NCBI GenBank assembly: GCA_041738285.1
Contig: JBGSQB010000176.1
Coordinates: forward strand, 1-16,998
DNA length: 16,998 bases
Direction of reading: 5' to 3'
Origin: SZUA-521 sp041738285
GTDB lineage: Bacteria; Pseudomonadota; Gammaproteobacteria; Pseudomonadales; Azotimanducaceae
Part shown: positions 5,216-13,138 of the stretch, piece by piece
Numbering within the stretch: position 1 is the first letter of the stretch
Layout of the letters: the number at the start of each line of letters is the position of its first letter
Made by a program: the position numbers and the translations under genes
Notes under the pieces: model-generated
Databases searched by the model: none
Told to the model about the DNA's origin: nothing
Seen by the model: the letters and a program-made list of their open reading frames with translations, nothing else

Positions 5216-7855
5216 CTAGCCCGCGATCGCCCGCCGAATGTCACGGCGACCCTCGAGCTGCTTCACGAACCCAACCAGCTCACCGATGGGCATCGGCCGC
5301 GCGATCGCGAAGCCCTGCACGTAGTCGCAGCCGAAGCTGGCAAGCAGCGAGACTTCATCATCGGTCTCCGGCCCTTCCGCGACCACGCGCTTATTCAGAA
5401 TGCGCGCGATTTCGATGATGTGGCGGGCCAGGGATCTGGCTTCCTCGGACTGGCTGAGCGCCACGACGAAGGAGCGATCGATCTTCAACGTGTCGAGCGG
5501 CAGCGTACGCAGCAGGTTGAGCGATGAGTATCCCGTGCCGAAATCATCGAGCGCGATTGATGCGCCAGCGCTGCGCAGCGCCTCGAGCTCACGGCGCACC
5601 TGAGCCGTGTCGTCGATGAACACGGACTCCGTCACTTCGATCTCGAATCGGCTCGGATCGCAACCCGCGTCGCGAATCGCGGCGAGCATGTGGCTGGCGT
5701 ACCCCTCGGCGAGGAGCTCCTTGGCAGAAGCGTTGATCGCCATGTGCTCGAACTCGATGCCGTTACGCTCGAGCTCAGCGAGACCCTCGATGCACCGCTT
5801 CGCCACCAGCACGCCGAATTCGCGCACCAGTCCCGTCTCTTCGGCGATCGGAATGAACTGCGCCGGTGAGATCGCGCCGAGTTCCGCATCGTTCCATCGC
5901 AACAGCGCCTCTGCGGAGCTCACACGCCACGTAGAAAGGTGAAGCTTCGGTTGAAAGTGAACTTCCAGCTCGCCGTTGCGCAGCGCGCGGCGAAGCCTTG
6001 ATTCGATCAAGACACGCTCGCGCGTCGTGTCGTTGAGCGCCTGATCGAAGAATGCGAAGGATGATCCGCCCTTCCCCTTGGCGCGATACATCGCGGTATC
6101 GGCGCGCATGAGCAGTTGTTCAATGGTGAGATCCGGTGCCGGGAACAGGGACACGCCAATCGAACCGGTGACGGAATGCTCGATCCGGTCCACCACCATC
6201 GGCTTGCCAATCGCGCCGACCAGGCGCTCGCACATCCGGATCAGCTCGGCATCCTCGTCGAACCGATGCACGACGACGGCGAACTCATCACCACCGAGTC
6301 TGGCAAGGGTGTCATTCGCCCGCACACATTTCGACAGGCGCTTTGCAACCTGGACCAGGAGTCGATCACCGGCCTTGTGACCTTCGGTGTCGTTCACGTG
6401 TTTGAACCGATCAAGGTCGATGAACAGCACGGCCCCACGGGTTTCATCGCGATCTGCCTGCAGCATTGCGTGACGCAGTGCATCCTCGAAAGCATATCGA
6501 TTGATCAGGCCGGTGAGCGGGTCGAAATTCGCTTGCCGGTACAAAGTCGAGGCGCGTTCGATGTTGGTGAACGCCACAGCAAGTCGATCACCGAGGTCGG
6601 ATATCATTTTCAATCGCTCGGCAGGAATCGTGCCGCTCGCACCTGACCGCAACAGCAAGAGTCCGCCAAGCTCCTTTTCCATGAGCAGCGGCAGCCAGTG
6701 GTCGAATTTCGACGTCACCGAACCACGTATCGCATCGAGCAGGGCGTCGATCATCGCCAGCCCGCCATCATGGCGATTCACCGCCGACAGCACGGTACTG
6801 ACGAGTTTGTCGTCTACGAGCTCATAGTGCACGTAAGCCGACCGTGGCGCGCCGCGCCAGATCACCAGTGAGATCTCCGTATCACCATCGTTGGCCACTT
6901 TGAGCACGCTTGCGACGATGTCCTCCGCCTTCGTGGCGGACAGGATCATTCGATCGATGTCGGCCAGCGACTTCAGAGTCACGAACGACGACTGCAGTCG
7001 TTCGAGCATTCGATTGAATGCATCGCCCAGCGACTCGAACTCATCGCCACTACGGATGTCGATGCGCAGGCCGTAGTCTCCGCGTTCGACCCGCTGAGTC
7101 GCCTCCTGCAATTGCGACAGAGGGCGGAAGCGCACGCGCATGGAGTGAACAGCGACGAACATGATCAGCAGACAGATAACGCCAATGAGCAATGGCAGTA
7201 TGCGACCTACCATCGATACTGAACCGAGCGCGGCACCGCGCGCCTGCTGCGCGTGCACGACCATCGTGACGTCCGTGTCGTATTCGCCGCCGAGCAGAAG
7301 ATCAGCCTCGTCGTATAGCACGTCGGGATCGCCAGCGACTGCGGAATCACCCTTAGCGGCACCACTACACCAGCTCATGCCTGCATCCACCACGACGCAT
7401 CGCGCAACCTGCGAGCGCGTCGCTCCGAGATCGAACAGCACGCGATCCATGTCGATCTGATAGCGAGTACGGGCGCCTGCACTGGTCGATAGCGTGACCC
7501 ACAATTGGCGCTCGTACATATCGAGTTGCGGGCGTCCATCCGGCGCGAAAGCAGTGTCTTTGAGCGTCTCGGCTCGAACGACTTGCGGCACGCGATCGAT
7601 CCAGAGCTGAGGTTCTCCTGCGTTGCGCGCCAACACATCGAGCTGGACCGTCAGCGTTCTGAGCCGCTCGACCACGTCAAGGGCATAGCCCTTGGTCGTG
7701 GCTCGCAATTCCGAACGCGCCTGCTCGAGTGCCTGACGCTCTACTTCGCGCATGGCAAGCAACCCAAGCGAAGTCGCAGGCAACAGCGTGAACAGCAGAA
7801 AGACGAACAGCACGCGCCGCTCGACTCTGCTGCCAAAAATCCGAGTCGAGAGCAC
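5216..7855 (-). CDS. Membrane-bound GGDEF-EAL cyclic-di-GMP signalling protein with HAMP domain
   Basis: This 879-residue protein probably makes or breaks cyclic di-GMP at the inner membrane in response to a periplasmic signal. Transmembrane helices at about 14-35 and 219-239 flank a periplasmic sensor region of unknown ligand. HAMP (about 240-292) and a GAF-like linker (about 293-433, weak assignment) follow. The GGDEF domain (about 440-605) has an intact GGDEF (521-525) and the inhibitory-site RAND (512-515). The EAL domain (about 615-865) keeps EAL (649-651), Asn708, Glu740, Asp770-Asp771, Lys791, Glu827 and Gln847, so both activities look possible. The motif after Glu827 is GPETDDE rather than the usual GVETEEQ. 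The start is GTG, supported by GGAAGG at 7861-7866; an upstream ATG in frame is stopped at once. It is a single gene with no obvious partner. Confidence 0.95.
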   Translation of the reverse strand: MLSTRIFGSRVERRVLFVFLLFTLLPATSLGLLAMREVERQALEQARSELRATTKGYALDVVERLRTLTVQLDVLARNAGEPQLWIDRVPQVVRAETLKDTAFAPDGRPQLDMYERQLWVTLSTSAGARTRYQIDMDRVLFDLGATRSQVARCVVVDAGMSWCSGAAKGDSAVAGDPDVLYDEADLLLGGEYDTDVTMVVHAQQARGAALGSVSMVGRILPLLIGVICLLIMFVAVHSMRVRFRPLSQLQEATQRVERGDYGLRIDIRSGDEFESLGDAFNRMLERLQSSFVTLKSLADIDRMILSATKAEDIVASVLKVANDGDTEISLVIWRGAPRSAYVHYELVDDKLVSTVLSAVNRHDGGLAMIDALLDAIRGSVTSKFDHWLPLLMEKELGGLLLLRSGASGTIPAERLKMISDLGDRLAVAFTNIERASTLYRQANFDPLTGLINRYAFEDALRHAMLQADRDETRGAVLFIDLDRFKHVNDTEGHKAGDRLLVQVAKRLSKCVRANDTLARLGGDEFAVVVHRFDEDAELIRMCERLVGAIGKPMVVDRIEHSVTGSIGVSLFPAPDLTIEQLLMRADTAMYRAKGKGGSSFAFFDQALNDTTRERVLIESRLRRALRNGELEVHFQPKLHLSTWRVSSAEALLRWNDAELGAISPAQFIPIAEETGLVREFGVLVAKRCIEGLAELERNGIEFEHMAINASAKELLAEGYASHMLAAIRDAGCDPSRFEIEVTESVFIDDTAQVRRELEALRSAGASIALDDFGTGYSSLNLLRTLPLDTLKIDRSFVVALSQSEEARSLARHIIEIARILNKRVVAEGPETDDEVSLLASFGCDYVQGFAIARPMPIGELVGFVKQLEGRRDIRRAIAG

Positions 7856-8040
7856 CCTAACCTTCCACTTTCATCAGAGGGTTCGTTGAATCAGACTGGG
7901 ATGTCTCGCGATCGAGAAGAGTGATTCCGTTCACATCGATTACCGCGGGAGCGTCATTGATCATTCAAGCATGACGGACCTCGCGCCCGGGGATGCGAGT
8001 GCAAATGAGGCGACCATGCCACCTCGACGCTGAGAACCCG

Positions 8041-8068
8041 TTCACGTCCGGGGTGCGGTGGCTATAAT
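8041..8068 (+). promoter_or_regulatory. Predicted sigma-70 promoter of the CoA ligase operon
   Basis: A perfect TATAAT at 8063-8068 is preceded by TTCACG at 8041-8046 with 16-base spacing. The start point would be near 8075, giving a leader of about 35 bases before the chosen ATG at 8110. The 254 bases between this gene and the divergent GGDEF-EAL gene hold no other gene that I can see. A minus-strand promoter there was not clear. Confidence 0.6.
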
Positions 8069-8109
8069 CGTCGCCACATAGAACCACCAACATGGGAAGG
8101 GGGGGTTGG

Positions 8110-9657
8110 ATGAGTCTGTCGCTCGAAGAGGCAGTTGCCCGTGGAATGACCATTGCCTATCACGCGGCGCGACATCCGGAGTCGCCGGCCGTGATATCAC
8201 CGTTTGGCAATCGCACGTTCGAGGAACTCAATCACAATGCCAACCGGCTGGCCCGTGCCATGCGCGCCGCAGGTCTTGCAGTGGGCGACTCGGTTGCTGT
8301 AGTCACGCGCAACCGCCCGGAGTTCATCGATGCGCTGATCGCCGCCGAGCGCATCGGCGTTCGCTTTACGCCGATCAATTACCACCTCAAGGGCGAAGAA
8401 ATCGGCTACGTCGTCGACAATTGCGACGCCAAAGTCTTCATTGCGGACGCAACGCTTGGGCCGGCTCCGGTCGAGGCGCTGGCCATGGCGCCAAAGGTTC
8501 AACTGGCGCTGTCGACCGGCGGAGCAATCGATGGCTTCAAGGACTTCGCCACCACCATCGATGCCTTCGGAGATGCCGATATCGCCGATCCGATTCTCGG
8601 CGGTCGCATGCTCTACACCTCAGGCACGACCGGCCGCCCAAAGGGTGTCTATCGCAAAGACCGCGAGCCGGTCATTCCGCAATGGGAAGGTACGCTTGCG
8701 AACTATCAACCCGGCAAAGACATCAACCTCTGCACAGGTCCTGCGTACCACGCCGCGCCGCTGCTCATCAATATCATTCAACCCCTCACCTCGGGCGTTG
8801 GGGTCGTGATGATGGATCGGTGGGACGCGGAAGAGTCGCTGCGGCTCATCGAGGCACATCGGGCCACGCACACACACATGGTGGCGACGATGTTTCATCG
8901 TTTGCTGCAGCTGCCCGACGACATCAAACGCAAGTACGACATCTCCAGCATGCGTTTCATCATTCACGGTGCGGCGCCGACCCCGGTGCACGTCAAGCGC
9001 GCGATCATCGAATGGTTCGGACCGATCGTCTGGGAGTACTACGCAGCCACTGAGGGCGGTGGCGGCTTCATGGTCGGGCCGGAAGAGTGGCTGAAGAAGC
9101 CGGGCACCGTCGGCCGCCCGGGTCCCGGGTTCGACAACAAGATCCTGGACGAAGAAGGCAATGTCGCGCCGCCCGGAAAGGTCGGAACGATCTACATGCG
9201 CGCACCTGAGCGCGGCCGCTTCGAGTATTTCAAAGACAAGGACAAGACCGCCAAGAGCTATCGCGGCGAATACTTCACGCTCGGTGACCTCGGCTACTTC
9301 GATGAAGACGGCTACCTCTTCCTCACCGGCCGCTCCGCGGAGCTGATCATTTCTGGCGGCGTCAACATCTACCCGCAGGAGATCGACAATGAACTGCTCA
9401 AGCACCCCGCTGTGCTCGATGTCTGTACCGTGGGTGTCGACAACGACGAATGGGGAGAAGAAGTGAAGTCCGTCGTCCAGTTGCGGCCGGGACATGAGGG
9501 CACACCTGCGATGACAGCTGAACTCATGACCTGGGCGCGCGAACGACTGGCCGGCTTCAAGTGTCCGCGCAGCATCGAATACACCGCCGAACTGCCGCGC
9601 CTGTCGTCCGGCAAGATCCAGCGGCGTATCGTCCGCGACTGGTATGTGAAGAAGTGA
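8110..9657 (+). CDS. Acyl-CoA synthetase / AMP-dependent CoA ligase
   Basis: This member of the ANL adenylating superfamily should activate a carboxylic acid with ATP and CoA through an acyl-AMP; the substrate cannot be read from the sequence. Numbered from ATG 8110 (515 residues), the phosphate-binding loop is YTSGTTGRPKG (169-179). The A5-type motif is YYAATEGGG (310-318), the hinge region is TLGDLGYFDEDGYLFLTGR (390-408), and the catalytic lysine is in LPRLSSGKIQRR (Lys502). All core motifs are intact. An ATG at 8092 would add six residues, but the Shine-Dalgarno run GGAAGGGGGGG (8095-8105) lies downstream of it and fits 8110. It is the first gene of a three-gene unit; the next starts 4 bases after its stop, so the ligase product or substrate probably links to the aminotransferase. 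Confidence 0.93.
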   Translation: MSLSLEEAVARGMTIAYHAARHPESPAVISPFGNRTFEELNHNANRLARAMRAAGLAVGDSVAVVTRNRPEFIDALIAAERIGVRFTPINYHLKGEEIGYVVDNCDAKVFIADATLGPAPVEALAMAPKVQLALSTGGAIDGFKDFATTIDAFGDADIADPILGGRMLYTSGTTGRPKGVYRKDREPVIPQWEGTLANYQPGKDINLCTGPAYHAAPLLINIIQPLTSGVGVVMMDRWDAEESLRLIEAHRATHTHMVATMFHRLLQLPDDIKRKYDISSMRFIIHGAAPTPVHVKRAIIEWFGPIVWEYYAATEGGGGFMVGPEEWLKKPGTVGRPGPGFDNKILDEEGNVAPPGKVGTIYMRAPERGRFEYFKDKDKTAKSYRGEYFTLGDLGYFDEDGYLFLTGRSAELIISGGVNIYPQEIDNELLKHPAVLDVCTVGVDNDEWGEEVKSVVQLRPGHEGTPAMTAELMTWARERLAGFKCPRSIEYTAELPRLSSGKIQRRIVRDWYVKK

Positions 9658-9661
9658 CCCT

Positions 9662-10876
9662 ATGAACAACCTGGAACGGAACAACGCCCTCGTCGCCCGC
9701 GCCCGCCGCGTCATACCCGGCGGCATGTACGGGCACATGTCAGTGCAGCGGATGCTGCCGGCCGGCTATCCGCAGTTCTTCGATCGTGCCGAAGGCGCGC
9801 GCCTGTGGGACGTGGACGGCAACGAATACATCGACTTCATGTGTGCATTCGGCCCGATGATCCTCGGCTATCGCCATCCCGGCGTGGAGGCCGCTGTCGC
9901 GCAGCAGCGCAGCAAGGGCGACACGATGACCGGGCCTTCGGCACTGGTCGTCGAGCTTGCCGAGCGCTTCGTCGATCAAATCAGTCATGCCGACTGGGCC
10001 ATGTTCGCCAAGAACGGTACCGATGCCACCACGCTGTGTTGCACGCTTGCACGCGGGGCGACCGGCAAACGCAAACTACTCGTCGCCAAAGGCGCCTACC
10101 ACGGCGCCGCACCCTGGTGCACACCGAGCCCCAAGGGCGTGATCGAAGAAGATCGCAGCCACCTCGTGCACTTCGAGTACAACGATGTGGCGAGTCTTAC
10201 GGCTGCTGCGCAGTCCGCATACGGCGACCTCGCCGGCATCGTGGTGTCCGCATTCAAGCACGATGCCTTCGTCGACCAGGCACTGCCAACACGGGAATTC
10301 GCCCGCGCGGCGCGCCGCATCAGCGATGAAACAGGCGCTGCACTCATTCTGGATGAGGTGCGTGCCGGCTTTCGTCTATCGCTCGACACGAGTTGGTCAT
10401 CGCTCGGCGTCGAACCGGATCTGTCCGCATGGAGTAAGGCAATCGCCAACGGCTATGCCCTGGCCGCTGTGCTGGGCAACGACCGCTTCAGGGATGCCGC
10501 GACCAAGGTCTATGCCACCGGTAGTTTCTGGATGCAGGCAACCCCCATGGCCGCGGCGCTGGCGACGATCAGCGCGCTCAATGAACTGGATGCACCGAAG
10601 CGCCTCGAGGCGCTCGGGCAGCGATTGCGCACCGGGTTGCACTCAGTCGCACAACGGCATGGCATCTCACTGCGCCAGACCGGCCCCGCCGCGATGCCGA
10701 TGATGCTGTTCGACGATGATGCCAAGCTTGCGCGCGGCAATGCCTTCTGCACCGGCATGCTCGAACTCGGCATCTACATGCATCCCTGGCACAACATGTT
10801 TCTGTCCACGGCTCACACAGAAGGCGACATCGATCGGGCGATCGCATGCGCCGACGAAGTACTGGCAAACATCTGA
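9662..10876 (+). CDS. Class-III PLP aminotransferase, glutamate-1-semialdehyde aminomutase-like
   Basis: This 404-residue protein belongs to fold-type I, class-III PLP enzymes and resembles glutamate-1-semialdehyde 2,1-aminomutase (HemL) in layout. Landmarks are VIPGGMYGH near the N terminus, the substrate-handle motif LWDVDGNEYIDF (48-59), and the cofactor phosphate-binding NGTDAT (118-123). ALILDEVRAGFR follows, with Asp231 for the PLP nitrogen, and the Schiff-base lysine is in WSKAIANGY (Lys259). The catalytic residues are present. It is unlikely to be the housekeeping HemL, because it is shorter than the usual roughly 425 residues, has divergent motifs and sits in a catabolic-looking operon. 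It may be an aminotransferase or aminomutase acting on an operon-specific amine. It begins 4 bases after the CoA ligase stop, so translation is likely coupled. Confidence 0.88.
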   Translation: MNNLERNNALVARARRVIPGGMYGHMSVQRMLPAGYPQFFDRAEGARLWDVDGNEYIDFMCAFGPMILGYRHPGVEAAVAQQRSKGDTMTGPSALVVELAERFVDQISHADWAMFAKNGTDATTLCCTLARGATGKRKLLVAKGAYHGAAPWCTPSPKGVIEEDRSHLVHFEYNDVASLTAAAQSAYGDLAGIVVSAFKHDAFVDQALPTREFARAARRISDETGAALILDEVRAGFRLSLDTSWSSLGVEPDLSAWSKAIANGYALAAVLGNDRFRDAATKVYATGSFWMQATPMAAALATISALNELDAPKRLEALGQRLRTGLHSVAQRHGISLRQTGPAAMPMMLFDDDAKLARGNAFCTGMLELGIYMHPWHNMFLSTAHTEGDIDRAIACADEVLANI

Positions 10877-10900
10877 GGTATCGGCGATGAAGGAGGCAAC

Positions 10901-11674
10901 ATGATTCGACTGGTGTTCCTGCTGCGACGGAAGGCCTCGCTTTCGCTCGAAGAATTTCAGCGCTACTGGCGCGAAGATCATGGTCCGCTGGTCGCATCGT
11001 TCGCGCAGCACCTCAACGTGTTGCGCTACACCCAGTCCCACCGATTGGACGACGAGATGAACGGACGCATGCAGAAGGCCCGTGGCGGCATGGAGCCTGA
11101 ATACGATGGCGTGGCCGAACTGTGGTGGGAGTCGGAAGACGCGCTTGCCGCCGCACTTGCGAGCAATCAAGGCGGCGCAGCTGCCGCTGCGCTCCTCGAA
11201 GACGAAGCCAAGTTCATCGACCTTCCGAACTCTCCGCTGTGGCTCAATCACGAGTACCCACAGGTGAATCCGACCCCGGAGAACATTGTCGCTCACCCTA
11301 GAAGCGGGGTCGTCAAGCTGCACTTTCCCCTGCGCTTCAAAGCGGATCTCGACGCAGAGCAGGCCCGCGTGTACTGGCGCACCAACCATGGGCCGCTGAT
11401 CCGTTCGCAGGCCCACGCCGCCGGCATCTTGCGCTACATGCAGATCCACCGGTATCCAAGTGTGCTCGAAGCAGAAATCAGACGTGCTCGCGGCACACAG
11501 ACGCCTGCCTACGATGGGCACGCCGAAGTGTGGATCGATCGGGGACAGCCGCGCACCGGTCCCGAAGCGCAAGCATCAGGCAGGCGGGCAATCGAGGACG
11601 AAGCGAAATTCATCGACTTCAAGCGATCGACCATGTGGATCGGCAAAGAGCATGTGTTCATCGATCGGATGTGA
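10901..11674 (+). CDS. Tandem EthD-domain protein
   Basis: This 257-residue protein consists of two EthD-type ferredoxin-like (dimeric alpha-beta barrel) domains, at about 3-117 and 136-254. The halves repeat the same landmarks: YWREDHGPL (22-30) and YWRTNHGPL (158-166); LRYTQSHR and LRYMQIHR; EYDGVAELWWE and AYDGHAEVWID; EDEAKFID at 100-107 and again at 232-239. EthD was named from the ethyl tert-butyl ether degradation cluster, and its biochemical role is unsettled. Related folds work as dimers, so the fusion may form a pseudo-dimer with one asymmetric site. An AAGGAGG ribosome-binding site (10890-10896) precedes ATG 10901, 24 bases after the aminotransferase. It is the last gene of the plus-strand unit, and its stop is 3 bases from the convergent MFS gene. 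Confidence 0.9.
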   Translation: MIRLVFLLRRKASLSLEEFQRYWREDHGPLVASFAQHLNVLRYTQSHRLDDEMNGRMQKARGGMEPEYDGVAELWWESEDALAAALASNQGGAAAAALLEDEAKFIDLPNSPLWLNHEYPQVNPTPENIVAHPRSGVVKLHFPLRFKADLDAEQARVYWRTNHGPLIRSQAHAAGILRYMQIHRYPSVLEAEIRRARGTQTPAYDGHAEVWIDRGQPRTGPEAQASGRRAIEDEAKFIDFKRSTMWIGKEHVFIDRM

Positions 11675-11677
11675 CGG

Positions 11678-13138
11678 CTAAGGGATACTGTCGTTCGGTG
11701 CTGACGGTTCCGTTTGTGCGAGACCTGCATAATCGAAGCTGAACAACGCGACGATACCCGCGATACTCAATGTCTGCCGCGCGGCGAGGCGCAGGGTACG
11801 GCGCAACGCACGGTTGAAGAGGTGCGGCTGCGTGTCACCCGGTTCGTCGATCTTGCGCAGCAACACGAGTGACCAGCCGCCCAGCACGCCGGCTGCAACG
11901 AACGCGACGTCGAGCAGGCCGAATCCGGCCAGACCCACATCGACGATGCCATCGGTACCCCGCTGTCCGAATCCTGCGATGGTGCCCACGATGAGTGGCG
12001 AAAGCGTGCCGGTGATGCCCATCACCGCACCCACCATGGCAAGGTAAGGGATCGAACGCGCGCTCGGTGCGAGCTTGATGGCCATGTTCGCGGTGACGAG
12101 CGTCGTGGCGGCCATCGCAATGCCGGTGAGCAGGTGAATCAGGATGAGGATCACGAGTGTCCACACACCTGCGCCGAGTTGACCCGACAAAGGCCACAGC
12201 GCCGTCGCCACCAGGAACACGGGACACGCCAGCCGCAGTACCGACTTGTTGCTGAACCGATCGGCGAGCCGACCCCAGAAGCGGAAGAACAGCACGTTGC
12301 CCGCAAGCGCGAGCATGCTCAGTACCATGATCGTGCCAAGCGACAGATCCAGACGCCGCAGCATGTACAACGCAAAGAACGGCATGGCGAGGTTGACCGC
12401 AAAAGCCCACGCGGCCAGAAAACCGATCAAGCGCATGTAGTTGGGGTCTGCAAGCGGACCGCGCAGCGCAACCCAGAAGCTCTCGTGGATGGGCACCGTC
12501 ATCCGTGGCTCGGGAATGCGCGCAAGGAACTGGCAGCCGACCATCCCGATCAACATCGCAATGATCATGTAGGCCGACAGAATCTCACCGCGATCGGAGA
12601 ACTGCGCGTAGCCGTCCGCGAGATAGCCGAGGGCAATCGCGAGCACGGCGCCCACCGCCATGGCCACCGCGGAACGGTGCCCGCCGTAGTCGCCGCGGAT
12701 GGACTCGGGAATGAGATCGCGCATCCAGCCGTTGAAGGCAAGGCCACCTAGCGTACCGAACAGATAGAACCCCACGAGCGCGAGTAGAAACACCGCAACT
12801 GCTATCGACGGATCATCGATGAACGGCACCATCGCGAGGGGAATCCAGAACAGTCGACTGATGCCGGCGCCGACTACCGTCAACAACTTGCGGCGTTGTA
12901 CCCGTTCCACCAGATAGATGCCAGGCAACTGCGCAAGCGCCATCAATGGGCCGAGCGCCGTGATCAAGCCAACCACGAGCGTGGATGCATCGAACGTCAG
13001 CGCAATCGCAACGAGAAACGGTACCGCGCCGAAGGTCACCATGGTCTGGCTGCAGACGGCGTCAAAGGTGAGGTGCTTCAACCCCCGTGAAAGTTCGGCC
13101 GGCTCGATGCGATCGACCGGGCGTAGCGTCAGCGTCAC
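11678..13138 (-). CDS. MFS transporter downstream of uvrB
   Basis: This 486-residue protein of the inner membrane has about a dozen hydrophobic helices and should be a major facilitator superfamily permease; the substrate is unknown. A charged loop, GWMRDLIPESIRGDYGGHR (137-155), lies in the first half. GRLADRFSNKSV (289-300) in the second half resembles the MFS inter-helix motif (G-x-L-A-D-R). The C-terminal 60 residues after the last helices are polar and poorly conserved in character. The start is GTG, overlapping the uvrB stop by 4 bases (GTGA), so it is probably translated by coupling with uvrB. Its 3' end nearly touches the convergent EthD gene (3 bases), and I see no terminator between them. 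Export of a toxic compound or uptake of the neighbouring operon's substrate are both guesses. Confidence 0.9.
   Translation of the reverse strand: MTLTLRPVDRIEPAELSRGLKHLTFDAVCSQTMVTFGAVPFLVAIALTFDASTLVVGLITALGPLMALAQLPGIYLVERVQRRKLLTVVGAGISRLFWIPLAMVPFIDDPSIAVAVFLLALVGFYLFGTLGGLAFNGWMRDLIPESIRGDYGGHRSAVAMAVGAVLAIALGYLADGYAQFSDRGEILSAYMIIAMLIGMVGCQFLARIPEPRMTVPIHESFWVALRGPLADPNYMRLIGFLAAWAFAVNLAMPFFALYMLRRLDLSLGTIMVLSMLALAGNVLFFRFWGRLADRFSNKSVLRLACPVFLVATALWPLSGQLGAGVWTLVILILIHLLTGIAMAATTLVTANMAIKLAPSARSIPYLAMVGAVMGITGTLSPLIVGTIAGFGQRGTDGIVDVGLAGFGLLDVAFVAAGVLGGWSLVLLRKIDEPGDTQPHLFNRALRRTLRLAARQTLSIAGIVALFSFDYAGLAQTEPSAPNDSIP

Noticed and set aside
5050..5418. Plus-strand frame behind a strong Shine-Dalgarno-like sequence
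   Set aside because: More than half lies antisense to the conserved EAL domain and the translation is Arg/Ser/Ala-rich, as expected for a shadow frame.
8620..9738. 372-residue minus-strand reading frame
   Set aside because: It is antisense to the CoA ligase, whose full set of adenylation motifs shows which strand is coding.
10667..11572. 301-residue minus-strand reading frame
   Set aside because: It is antisense to the aminotransferase end and the double EthD gene, whose internal repeat proves the plus strand is coding.
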